Assembly: GCA_026988195.1 (NCBI GenBank)
Contig: JALSLS010000340.1
Coordinates: 1 to 11,590 of the forward strand
Direction of reading: 5' to 3'
DNA from: Methylomonas sp.
GTDB taxonomy: Bacteria; Pseudomonadota; Gammaproteobacteria; Methylococcales; Methylomonadaceae
DNA length: 11,590 nt
Shown here: positions 5,246 through 11,542 of the stretch, in pieces
Numbering within the stretch: the first letter of the stretch is position 1
Layout: every line of letters begins with the position of its first letter
The notes under the pieces: model-generated
Told to the model about the DNA's origin: nothing
The model's input: the letters and a program-made list of their open reading frames with translations, nothing else
The model's database searches: none
Program-made: the position numbers and the translations under genes

Positions 5246-5518
5246 ATGCCTATTAATAAATATTACGGCAAACCGAAAGACCAAAAAACATTAAGTAAAA
5301 TTCCTTCTTTACAGCCAAAACTCCAACTAAGTAGTTTTAATTATTTGAAGTTAATTTTCATACATCTTCTTTTTATTGGTTTACTTTTACACGTTATCGT
5401 TGGTCTCATAAATCTTGAAATTCCTTATCAATTTATTTTTGATGTAATCCTCATTTTATTAGCTACTTTCCTTGGTCTTTTTTTGTCTATACGAGGATAC
5501 ATTAGAGCATGGCTATAA
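5246..5518 (+). CDS. Two-helix membrane protein between pVI and Zot
   Basis: 90 aa with AGGAG eight or nine bases upstream. Residues 1-33 are polar and basic; two membrane helices follow at about 34-55 and 62-83, and a basic C-terminus. Its last ten bases overlap the Zot start. The first 15 residues resemble the Zot N-terminus (MPIN, YG, P and KT in register, 8 of 15 identical), but the glycine of the Walker A loop is replaced by lysine, so it cannot be a P-loop ATPase. It might be an assembly partner in the inner membrane. I do not recognise a family. Confidence 0.75.
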   Translation: MPINKYYGKPKDQKTLSKIPSLQPKLQLSSFNYLKLIFIHLLFIGLLLHVIVGLINLEIPYQFIFDVILILLATFLGLFLSIRGYIRAWL

Positions 5519-6834
5519 ATCTTCACTATGGTCCGCCTGGAACTTATAAAACATCTGGTGCAATCCTTGATGATTTACCAAAGGCATTAAAAGGCGGTCG
5601 CGTTCTTATTACCAATGTCCGAGGTTTAGATGATGCTTCTAAGCTAAAAGAAGCATACAAAAAACAAAAGAAGTTTTTTAAGTCCTTATATTCAGTATCA
5701 GAAGAATTTACGGTTATTCACTTTGATACAAGAAAGGTTGAAGATAAGGAAAAATTACGTCGTTTCTTTCATTGGGCACCCCAAGATGCTTATTTTATTA
5801 TTGATGAAATAAATACAATATTTAAAAAAGAATGGCGCACTAAAGATCTCGATAGATTTAATCTTCACTCTGGCAAGCCAGAAGAATTGACCAATCCTAA
5901 TAACTTCCTTACAGATCGAAATGGTAATGCTGTTTTTGATGTTGATAATAATCACATTATAAGACCCCAAAACCTTACAGAAGCATTAGAGATGCATCGC
6001 CACTATAACTGGGACTTCTCTCTTACTTCCCCTTCTTACAAAAAATTTCATCCTGTATTCCATGATGTAGCAGAAGTAGCCTTTAAGCATATTAACAGGG
6101 CTGTAATAGGTGTAGGTGGTTCGTATTGGGAGTATATGCACCTTGCAACTAATACAGGTAATTCTAAGGCAGATATATTGCAACAACGTGTAAGAAAGAT
6201 ACCGCAATTTATATTCAAGCTTTATGGTTCTACTGCTACTGGTGAAGTTAGGGATTCATCAGCTGGCAGAAACATATTTTTACAACCAAAAATATTCCTT
6301 GTTCTTTTCTTGATTATTGGGATGTTTAGTTACGCCATCTATGAGTTAAATCGTTTAGAAATGTTTGGAGAAACAAATAATGAAAAAAATGTTAATGAAG
6401 CTATTGCGCCTAATGATACTCCTTACCAAAAAGGCACTACCCCTAATAATATTTCTTCTGGTGGTCGCCTTATTAAAACAAGCGCCACTAATGTTGTTTC
6501 TCCTACCTATTCTAATGATTATCTGGAAAGCTTTGAAATTCATCTGGCGGGTATTCTCATGGGGAAAAGGCTTATCACCCTCAAAAGAGAAGATAAGCAA
6601 CGTCAAACCGATATAAGGCTACTAGTTGACCTTGGCTATTCTTTTCGTTTCCTCGATGACTGTACCGCCATTATCAAACACCCCGAATACAGAACACGCT
6701 TTATTCAGTGTGAGTTACACAATCAAGATACAGATTATTCACTACTTTCTAATGGTGAAGCAATTAAACCAGTACCAGCATCAAAGAAAGATGCGCCTCT
6801 AATTAAGAATCCATTTAAATCACCTGAAAACTGA
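5509..6834 (+). CDS. zot: Zot-family (pI-like) filamentous phage assembly ATPase
   Basis: 441 aa. The N-terminal P-loop domain is cytoplasmic: Walker A GPPGTYKT at 8-15, Walker B YFIIDE at 95-100, and the family signature HRHYNWDFSLTSP at 163-175. One membrane helix at about 262-280 is followed by a periplasmic domain with two cysteines (385, 401). Zot/pI proteins use ATP to extrude ssDNA through the inner membrane while coat subunits are added, and contact a secretin through the periplasmic part. The start overlaps the preceding gene by ten bases. The last codons and stop form the left arm of a 13-bp inverted repeat, so the non-coding region begins within the gene. A hydrophobic frame with its own ribosome site overlaps codons for residues 291-369. 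Confidence 0.95.
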   Translation: MAINLHYGPPGTYKTSGAILDDLPKALKGGRVLITNVRGLDDASKLKEAYKKQKKFFKSLYSVSEEFTVIHFDTRKVEDKEKLRRFFHWAPQDAYFIIDEINTIFKKEWRTKDLDRFNLHSGKPEELTNPNNFLTDRNGNAVFDVDNNHIIRPQNLTEALEMHRHYNWDFSLTSPSYKKFHPVFHDVAEVAFKHINRAVIGVGGSYWEYMHLATNTGNSKADILQQRVRKIPQFIFKLYGSTATGEVRDSSAGRNIFLQPKIFLVLFLIIGMFSYAIYELNRLEMFGETNNEKNVNEAIAPNDTPYQKGTTPNNISSGGRLIKTSATNVVSPTYSNDYLESFEIHLAGILMGKRLITLKREDKQRQTDIRLLVDLGYSFRFLDDCTAIIKHPEYRTRFIQCELHNQDTDYSLLSNGEAIKPVPASKKDAPLIKNPFKSPEN

Positions 6835-6906
6835 CAGGCTGGCGGACGTGGCGGTAGCAACGTCTGGCAGTTTTCAGGTGAAACAGACGTTCCTGTAACA
6901 CGTCTG
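6821..6906. other. Folded intergenic region, candidate replication origin / packaging signal
   Basis: The outer arms CACCTGAAAACTG and CAGTTTTCAGGTG (6821-6833 and 6868-6880) are a perfect 13-bp inverted repeat. Inside lies GACGT/ACGTC (6845-6849 and 6860-6864) with GGCGG twice. A second hairpin follows at once: CAGACGT/ACGTCTG (6884-6890 and 6900-6906). AACGTCTG (6859-6866) can also pair with CAGACGTT (6884-6891), giving an alternative fold. No T-run follows, so a simple terminator is unlikely. Hairpin clusters just upstream of the initiator gene are typical of inovirus origins and packaging signals; the nick site is not identified. Confidence 0.65.
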
Positions 6907-6923
6907 ATTAAACAAGTTACTTA

Positions 6924-6953
6924 TTAACAATACTTGGACAGTATTTAACAATA
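6924..6953. repeat. TTAACAATA direct repeats flanking a small palindrome
   Basis: TTAACAATA occurs at 6924-6932 and 6945-6953, 21 bp apart (two helical turns). Between them, overlapping the first copy, is AATACT/AGTATT (6929-6934 and 6940-6945). The block lies 22 bp upstream of the replication-initiator start, where iterons, a promoter or an excisionase-type activator site could be. The core matches the TAACAATAA copies near attL. Confidence 0.5.
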
Positions 6954-6975
6954 AACAACACAAGGGTATTTAAAA

Positions 6976-8292
6976 ATGAAGGGTAAAAATTGGCAACGAT
7001 ACACATTAGAATCTTTAGAAAAAAATGAGCAATTTGAGAAAGGAAATATCTACTTTTCTGATAAACATGGTCAAGCTAATGGAACACAAGACTATTTAAT
7101 TTGTGGTGCTGTTTGTGATACCTACAAACAAATATTTAAAGGAACTATTGATCATTTTTTAGATGATGCTTTTAAAGCATTAACACAAGATGGTGAAACA
7201 TATATTTATAAAGATGAAATTAATAATACCAGTGCCATTCGCTATAGAAGAATGACTATACCTTGCGACTTAAAAGTAAAGCGCATGGGTAAAAATGCGC
7301 GGTATCGCTACAGTCTACAAAACTCTGAACTGGGTGTTTACATTCTTCTTGGGAGTTACTTTCAAAAAATCGATGTCGAATTCTCACATTTAAAGATTGA
7401 GTTATCTCCTCACTTTATTGCCAAAAGAACACCAAAACAAATAGATGAATTCCTATCCTCTGTAGCAGATATGCTTTTAGAAGAACCAGAAGCAACAGAG
7501 CCAGAAGTCCACCTAGCTGTCGATGTTCAAGGTTGGGAGCTTCCTGCTCACATGATAGATAACATGGTTACAAGAGCAAAGAGAATACAGTCCTATGACG
7601 GCATTTCTAGTATTGAGTTTGATACGATAGCTGAATGCGCTATTAGTTATGGGCGTGCTGAATCATTGACTTTAGGTAGCCGTAGTTCATTGCAATCTTC
7701 TTTCTATCGTAAAGATTTACAGATGCTTAAAGTAGATCAGGTAGATTATTACCATGAAAAATGGGGAGAGTACACGCTAGGCTCTTACGACCCTGAAAAA
7801 TCAGTTACGCGCATAGAGTTTAGATTCCATCAGAGCGTTATCAAGCAGTTCTCTACAGGGCTAGATAAGCCTTTAACCACTTATTCACAACTCTGCAAAT
7901 ACTTCACCAATCTTTGGAAGTACGCTTTAAACGCTAACCGCTATATGTATGATAAAGAATACGTGCATCCTGTCTGGCAGATGTTTTATGAAGATATTGT
8001 ATTCACCTGTGAAGAACAGCCTATTGAATTCAAAAGAGTGCAGGCTAAAACTGATACTACTGCCATTTCAAGGCAAATTGCTAATGCTTTAGGCAACTTA
8101 ATCACTATGTACTCCTCTCGTACCACACTTACACCCGAGGAAATTGCAAAAAAAATATACCAGGCGGACTTTTTTCCTATTATTGAAAGTCACTTAAAAG
8201 ATAGAAATATGAGAGTTCCTATATTCCTTAACCACATAGTGGAAAAAGTTCGTGATCGACGTACTTGTGGTAAATACGCTTTAACAGGTTGA
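6976..8292 (+). CDS. Rolling-circle replication initiator (RstA / Rep_trans-like)
   Basis: 438 aa, preceded by AAGGG eight or nine bases from the ATG. The segment at 228-250 (a GSRSS core followed by FYRKDLQM) and TRIEFRF at 278-284 match the pattern of the replication initiation factor family of CTX phage RstA, where a glycine-serine-arginine motif is followed by a Tyr-x-Lys segment. I cannot assign the nicking tyrosine with confidence. It lies between zot and integrase exactly as the replication gene does in Pf4. It should nick the double-stranded form at the origin and start rolling-circle replication, probably at the folded region just upstream. It ends six bases before the integrase, so the two are likely co-transcribed. 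Confidence 0.78.
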   Translation: MKGKNWQRYTLESLEKNEQFEKGNIYFSDKHGQANGTQDYLICGAVCDTYKQIFKGTIDHFLDDAFKALTQDGETYIYKDEINNTSAIRYRRMTIPCDLKVKRMGKNARYRYSLQNSELGVYILLGSYFQKIDVEFSHLKIELSPHFIAKRTPKQIDEFLSSVADMLLEEPEATEPEVHLAVDVQGWELPAHMIDNMVTRAKRIQSYDGISSIEFDTIAECAISYGRAESLTLGSRSSLQSSFYRKDLQMLKVDQVDYYHEKWGEYTLGSYDPEKSVTRIEFRFHQSVIKQFSTGLDKPLTTYSQLCKYFTNLWKYALNANRYMYDKEYVHPVWQMFYEDIVFTCEEQPIEFKRVQAKTDTTAISRQIANALGNLITMYSSRTTLTPEEIAKKIYQADFFPIIESHLKDRNMRVPIFLNHIVEKVRDRRTCGKYALTG

Positions 8293-8298
8293 TAACTT

Positions 8299-9297
8299 AT
8301 GCCTACTAAAACTAACAAAGGTTGGCGTGTTGATTTTCGTCCAAGGGGTGAAAATTCAAGACGTTATAGAAAAACTTTTAAAACAAAGTCAGAAGCTTTG
8401 AGTTTTAAAAACCATATCTTATCTAACTACACAGATGACTGGAATCATACAAAAAGAGATACACGTCATTTGTCCGAGCTGGTAGAGCATTGGTTTAAAA
8501 ATTATGGAATATCACTTAAAACAGGCAAAAACCGTCACCAAGTGCTAGTTCGGTTATCAGCTTCTTTAGCTAACCCTGTTGCTTCAAAACTTGAGGCAAC
8601 TACCTTTGTTTACTATAGGTCGGAGCGTTTAGGCAATGGAATTTCACCGCATACTATGAATAGAGAGTTAGCTTATTTAAAAGCACTTTATAATGATTTA
8701 ATTCGCTCTGGTGAATTCAAGGAAAATAATCCAGTTTCAAATATTAAATTATTAAAAGTCCAAGATACAGAGTTAGCGTATCTCACAGATGACAATATTG
8801 AAGAGCTTCTTGAGAAGTTAGACATTAGCACGAATGAAAGTGTTAAAACTGTTGCTTCAATTTGTCTAGCTACAGGTTGTCGCTGGTCGGAAGCTGAAAA
8901 GCTTACTAGCTCAAACATAATAAAAGGAAAAGTAATTTTTACTGATACTAAGTCTGGTAAAAATAGGGCTGTCCCAATAAATAATGAGCTTCTCAAGATA
9001 ATTCCAAATACTCAAGGTAGATTATTTGAGTCTTGTTATTCTGCTTTTAGGTTTGCTATTGAGTTATGCAGTTTTACATTACCAGCAGGACAATTAACTC
9101 ATGTACTACGTCATACTTTTGCAAGTCACTTTATGATGAAAGGTGGAAACATTCTCGTATTACAACGAATATTAGGGCATGCGTCTTTAATAATGACCAT
9201 GCGCTATAGTCATTTTTCACCAGATCACTTAGAGGACGCTATAAAATTTAATCCATTATCTAGCTTTACAAACAAAGGAGAAAAAAATGAGCTTTGA
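8299..9297 (+). CDS. int: Tyrosine site-specific recombinase (phage integrase)
   Basis: 332 aa. Residues 1-48 form a small arm-binding type N-terminal domain (GWRVDFRPRG then RYRKTFKT), about 55-150 a SAM-like core-binding domain, and 160-320 the catalytic domain. The catalytic set is complete: R195 in CRWSEAEKL, K218 in TKSGKNR, H268 and R271 in HVLRHTFAS, H294 in ILGH, and nucleophile Y303 in MRYSHF. It should integrate and excise the element at the tRNA-Lys core repeat, bind the CTGGGCAAW doublets through its N-terminus and be steered by the small excisionase. It starts six bases after the replication gene and overlaps the next gene by 11 bases. Confidence 0.95.
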   Translation: MPTKTNKGWRVDFRPRGENSRRYRKTFKTKSEALSFKNHILSNYTDDWNHTKRDTRHLSELVEHWFKNYGISLKTGKNRHQVLVRLSASLANPVASKLEATTFVYYRSERLGNGISPHTMNRELAYLKALYNDLIRSGEFKENNPVSNIKLLKVQDTELAYLTDDNIEELLEKLDISTNESVKTVASICLATGCRWSEAEKLTSSNIIKGKVIFTDTKSGKNRAVPINNELLKIIPNTQGRLFESCYSAFRFAIELCSFTLPAGQLTHVLRHTFASHFMMKGGNILVLQRILGHASLIMTMRYSHFSPDHLEDAIKFNPLSSFTNKGEKNEL

Positions 9298-9730
9298 AAC
9301 ACATATAGACTGGGAAATAAATGACCCATTTTTTAAAACAATAAGTGAAGATGAAGGTGTTATGGTTTATCACACTTTTAAGTCTATCCTCCATGACCTG
9401 ATTTTTATTTGCGATGTAACATTCATACCAAAAGATAGTGGATTTGAATACACTGATACATATTATTTTGATGATATTAATCATGCTCTAACGATGGTAA
9501 CTCAAGAATTTATACTGAAAAGTAAAATATCTCTTTTATCCCAAAGACACGACAATAATGATAATAATTATGCTGTTTCAGATGTAATTGAAATATCAAA
9601 AGGTAAAGATAATGAAGGTGATGTATCTTATGTTTATAGCTGTCAGAATGGAATGACATACATAGATTCTTTACATGCTAAAACCACAAAAGAAATATCT
9701 CAACTCAAAGTGATATACTATCAAAAGTAA
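9287..9730 (+). CDS. Unknown 147-aa acidic cargo protein
   Basis: I do not recognise it. The start at 9287 overlaps the end of the integrase gene, and AAAGGAG lies six or seven bases upstream, an excellent ribosome site, so the gene is real. The protein is soluble, acidic and rich in aromatic and beta-branched residues, with no signal peptide or membrane helix. It contains an Asp/Asn-rich turn (RHDNNDNNY near residue 90). It is read with rep and integrase and precedes the protease gene by 25 bases. Its place just after the integrase is where Pf phages carry variable cargo such as toxin-antitoxin genes. An anti-phage, regulatory or third-component role in the protease operon is possible. Confidence 0.75.
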   Translation: MSFETHIDWEINDPFFKTISEDEGVMVYHTFKSILHDLIFICDVTFIPKDSGFEYTDTYYFDDINHALTMVTQEFILKSKISLLSQRHDNNDNNYAVSDVIEISKGKDNEGDVSYVYSCQNGMTYIDSLHAKTTKEISQLKVIYYQK

Positions 9731-9755
9731 TAACCAACATTAGGACTAGTTCATT

Positions 9756-10148
9756 ATGGGACTTTCACAAGCAACATTACAACTATCAAATCCGCGTGAT
9801 TCAGATATGAAAGCAATCGAAGTTAAGGCGCTAGCTGATACTGGCGCATTGCATCTTTGTATTCCTGAGCATTTATCTATCCAGCTTGGCTTAACTGAAA
9901 CAGAATCAAGAGAAGTAACAACAGCTGATGGCTCAAAACATCTTTGCCCCTACGTTGGTCCAATTCAAATTAATTTTGAAAACCGTACTTGTTTTACTGG
10001 AGCTTTGGTTTTAGGCGATGAAGTGTTACTTGGTGCTGTTCCTATGGAAGACATGGACTTAATAGTAAAACCAAGCTCTCAAACTGTCATGGTCAATCCT
10101 GAAAGCCCTAATATACCAATGTCTGTAGCTAAAGGTTTATCTTATTAA
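9756..10148 (+). CDS. Retropepsin-like (clan AA) aspartic protease
   Basis: 130 aa. The signature ALADTGALHLCIP at 25-37 carries the catalytic DTG (D28). Next come LGLT, an ADGS turn at 57-60, a strand region with TGALVLGDEVLLG at 81-93, and MEDMDLIV before a short tail. This is the order seen in single-domain retroviral-like proteases, which are active as homodimers with one aspartate from each chain. Length (about 130 aa) is normal for bacterial members, and there is no signal peptide, so it should be cytoplasmic. AGGA lies ten bases upstream. Its TAA overlaps the ATG of the following gene (TAATG), a tight translational link to the AbrB/HigA-like protein. Natural substrates of such bacterial enzymes are mostly unknown. 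Confidence 0.82.
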   Translation: MGLSQATLQLSNPRDSDMKAIEVKALADTGALHLCIPEHLSIQLGLTETESREVTTADGSKHLCPYVGPIQINFENRTCFTGALVLGDEVLLGAVPMEDMDLIVKPSSQTVMVNPESPNIPMSVAKGLSY

Positions 10149-10441
10149 TGCTTACTGAGGTAATAGAAATTGGAGATGAACTAGGCATAATATTACCTCC
10201 TTCTTATATCGAAAAATTTGATATTAAAGTTGGTGATGTTATGTATTTTGATGAAAAGGATGATTGTTTTATGCTCATACCAAGGCTAACAAAAAATACT
10301 ATAGAAAATTACCTAGATCACCAGAAAGCACTCAATGAAATTGAACTCTTTATGAACGCTAAATCTCAAACCCCTCAAGGTGAACGACTAGACTTCCTAG
10401 TTTCTCTTGTTGAGGAATATGAAAAAGATATTATTTTATGA
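10148..10441 (+). CDS. AbrB/MazE-type protein with HigA-like (COG5499) C-terminal segment
   Basis: 97 aa. Residues 3-46 form a SpoVT/AbrB swapped-hairpin DNA-binding domain: IGDELGIILPPSYIEKF, then IKVGDVMYF and a FMLIP strand. Residues 61-92 resemble the N-terminal helical segment of COG5499 HigA-type antitoxins: ALNEIE, then TPQGERLDFLVSLVEEYE against the family pattern ALAEIE...TPEGDRL..L..LVE.YE. The HTH that normally follows in HigA is absent; the protein ends five residues later. It thus looks like an antitoxin-type protein whose DNA-binding part has been exchanged. The start codon overlaps the stop of the aspartic protease gene, so the pair is co-translated; probable autorepression and binding to the protease are inferred. 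Confidence 0.75.
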   Translation: MLTEVIEIGDELGIILPPSYIEKFDIKVGDVMYFDEKDDCFMLIPRLTKNTIENYLDHQKALNEIELFMNAKSQTPQGERLDFLVSLVEEYEKDIIL

Positions 10442-10451
10442 GGTACAAAAG

Positions 10452-10727
10452 ATGACAGGCAATTATTTATTAATCGCTACTTTATTGATTACTGTTTCAG
10501 TATCAGCTAAAGAAAAACCAGTATTAAGTCCTGCTGGAACATGGGTTGGGGGAGAACCTATTACGTGTCCCGATGGTGTAATTAGAGGGGGCAAAGTATG
10601 CACTATCTCAAGATGGGGCGTATGGGTAGGTGGAACGAGGGGAGTAGCTTGCCCAGACGGAGAGACTATTAAAGGTGGGACTGAATGTGTCATTGCACCT
10701 GATGGTTCATGGGTTGGAGTAGAATAA
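10452..10727 (+). CDS. Secreted Cys-rich tandem-repeat protein
   Basis: 91 aa from the ATG at 10452; the frame is open further upstream, but GAGG lies just before this ATG and the signal peptide starts here. Residues 1-19 are a signal peptide (VSA before K20). The mature protein is two and a part copies of a repeat: GTWVGG, then CPDG, GG and C at 29-55; GVWVGG, CPDG, GG and C at 56-84; then GSWVG at 85-89. Each full unit has two cysteines (39/50 and 67/79), so a small disulphide-linked beta repeat in the periplasm or outside is likely. It starts ten bases after the AbrB/HigA-like gene and ends the operon before a hairpin. Function unknown. Confidence 0.75.
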   Translation: MTGNYLLIATLLITVSVSAKEKPVLSPAGTWVGGEPITCPDGVIRGGKVCTISRWGVWVGGTRGVACPDGETIKGGTECVIAPDGSWVGVE

Positions 10728-10732
10728 TAAAA

Positions 10733-10754
10733 AAGCCCACTCGAAGGTGGGCTT
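10733..10754. terminator. Hairpin terminator after the cargo operon
   Basis: Perfect stem AAGCCCAC/GTGGGCTT (10733-10740 and 10747-10754) with a 6-base loop, five bases after the repeat-protein stop. The A-rich side lies upstream, so the canonical T-run is on the minus strand. It therefore blocks minus-strand transcription best, but probably also ends the plus-strand operon. Confidence 0.7.
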
Positions 10755-10786
10755 CACGGTGTTCTTTAATATCCAGATTCCTAGAA

Positions 10787-10850
10787 ACCTAATTATAAAC
10801 TAGGTGACAAAAACCGCGCACTACATTCTGTAGTTCCGTATATACGGTTT
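10787..10850. promoter_or_regulatory. Palindrome-rich region upstream of the last cargo gene
   Basis: Four inverted repeats are packed here: ACCTA/TAGGT (10787-10791 and 10801-10805), ACTACA/TGTAGT (10820-10825 and 10829-10834), the perfect palindrome CCGTATATACGG (10836-10847), and AAACCG/CGGTTT (10811-10816 and 10845-10850) enclosing the middle two. TATAAA at 10794 could be a -10 box, though no good -35 is seen. It probably holds the promoter and operator of the next gene. Confidence 0.45.
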
Positions 10851-11411
10851 ATGAATATAATAAAGTCAAAGTTTAAATTGTCAACTCACTCTATCTTGGA
10901 TGTATCCATGAAAACATTAATTAAAGAAGCAAATTGGCAAGAGAAAACTCTTATGAGTTTCACTGATGATGGTTTAGCCAATATTGTAACTACTGTTTTA
11001 TGGCAAAGTGATGATGCCTTTATCGATACCGACAGTAAATTTCTTTTTAAGATGGTATGTACACACTATTTTTCTAACCCCAATAATAAGCTTACCCTGA
11101 CATTACACGGTGAGATAGGGTTTTACTTTTCAGATGCGTATAGGCTTTATGTTTACAACCTTATCTATAAAGACCTGACTGGCGAAAGCATTAAGAATGA
11201 CATTTTAGAGCCAAAAGATAGCGAAGCTCTCTTTTACCAAGTAATGCTTGAATACTTTGATACTGATCATTTAGAAAGACTGTTAAAAATCATTCAAATA
11301 TTAGAGATAGATTTTAAAAAAGAAAGTGATAAATATGGAAGGGTTCTATTTAAAAAGAAAAAGAAGATAGGCTTTAAATTAAGCGACTATAGAAAAAGTG
11401 CTGGGCAATAA
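10851..11411 (+). CDS. Unknown 186-aa cargo protein at the right end
   Basis: I do not recognise it. The ATG at 10851 lies three bases after a perfect palindrome and has no ribosome site. A later in-frame ATG at 10908 is an alternative start, and the protein could be leaderless. It is soluble, mixed acidic and basic, with helical segments (around YQVMLEYF and HLERLLKIIQILEIDF) and a lysine-rich stretch near residue 170. Its last codons (SAGQ and stop) are read from the right arm-type repeat, so the gene abuts the recombination region. It is separated from the main operon by a terminator and has its own palindromic upstream region, which suits a gene expressed independently from the prophage. 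Confidence 0.65.
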   Translation: MNIIKSKFKLSTHSILDVSMKTLIKEANWQEKTLMSFTDDGLANIVTTVLWQSDDAFIDTDSKFLFKMVCTHYFSNPNNKLTLTLHGEIGFYFSDAYRLYVYNLIYKDLTGESIKNDILEPKDSEALFYQVMLEYFDTDHLERLLKIIQILEIDFKKESDKYGRVLFKKKKKIGFKLSDYRKSAGQ

Positions 11412-11421
11412 CTGGGCAATG
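11400..11421. repeat. Right arm-type integrase sites
   Basis: GCTGGGCAATA and ACTGGGCAATG (11400-11410 and 11411-11421) are tandem with an 11-bp period, in the same orientation as the perfect doublet at 220-241. They lie 42 bp before the core repeat; the left pair lies 92 bp beyond its core. They overlap the stop of the last cargo gene. Confidence 0.65.
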
Positions 11422-11432
11422 CAGAAACAAAG

Positions 11433-11458
11433 AAGCCTGTAGAAAACTCTACAGGCTT
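11433..11458 (-). terminator. Phage-supplied terminator for tRNA-Lys
   Basis: Perfect 11-bp stem AAGCCTGTAGA/TCTACAGGCTT (11433-11443 and 11448-11458) with a 4-base loop, followed on the minus strand by a T-rich stretch. It lies eight bases beyond the CCA end of tRNA-Lys and replaces the terminator displaced to 47-72 by integration. Confidence 0.75.
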
Positions 11459-11463
11459 GATGT

Positions 11464-11513
11464 ATATGGTGGGCCGTGAGCGATTCGAACGCTCGACCAA
11501 TTGATTAAAAGTC
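11464..11513. repeat. attR: 50-bp core repeat within tRNA-Lys
   Basis: Identical to 78-127. It covers the four bases after CCA plus the 3' 47 nt of the tRNA up to the anticodon arm. Because the phage carries this stretch, integration restores an intact tRNA. Confidence 0.93.
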
Positions 11514-11542
11514 AACTGCTCTACCGGCTGAGCTAACGGCCC
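11467..11542 (-). tRNA. tRNA-Lys (anticodon TTT)
   Basis: 76 nt with encoded CCA. The acceptor stem GGGCCGT pairs with ACGGCCC; the anticodon loop is CTTTTAA with TTT at its centre; the T loop is TTCGAAT. The sequence closely follows enterobacterial tRNA-Lys. Its 3' half is phage-derived but identical to the displaced copy, so the gene should be functional. It is a frequent integration target. Confidence 0.97.

Larger units (their letters stand above)
78..11513. mobile_element. Pf-like filamentous prophage (inovirus) integrated in tRNA-Lys
   Basis: The element is bounded by 50-bp perfect direct repeats (78-127 and 11464-11513) derived from the 3' part of tRNA-Lys. It contains a lysogeny switch, ssDNA-binding protein, major coat protein with leader peptide, pIII-like and pVI-like proteins, Zot/pI ATPase, replication initiator and tyrosine integrase, in the order known from Pseudomonas Pf4. 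Every core gene looks intact, so it is plausibly active. There is no secretin gene, as in Pf phages. The right-hand third of the DNA after the integrase is accessory cargo. Limits are exact to within the 50-bp repeat, because the crossover point inside it cannot be seen. Confidence 0.93.

Noticed and set aside
5755..6207. Minus-strand frames opposite zot
   Set aside because: They are short, without motifs, and oppose the Walker B and HRHYNWD region of Zot.
8688..8996. 102-aa minus-strand frame within the integrase gene
   Set aside because: It lies wholly opposite conserved integrase codons, including catalytic R195 and K218; a shadow frame.
10463..10693. 76-aa minus-strand frame rich in Pro and Thr
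   Set aside because: It mirrors the WVGG/CPDG repeats of the plus-strand gene; its apparent repeats are a by-product.
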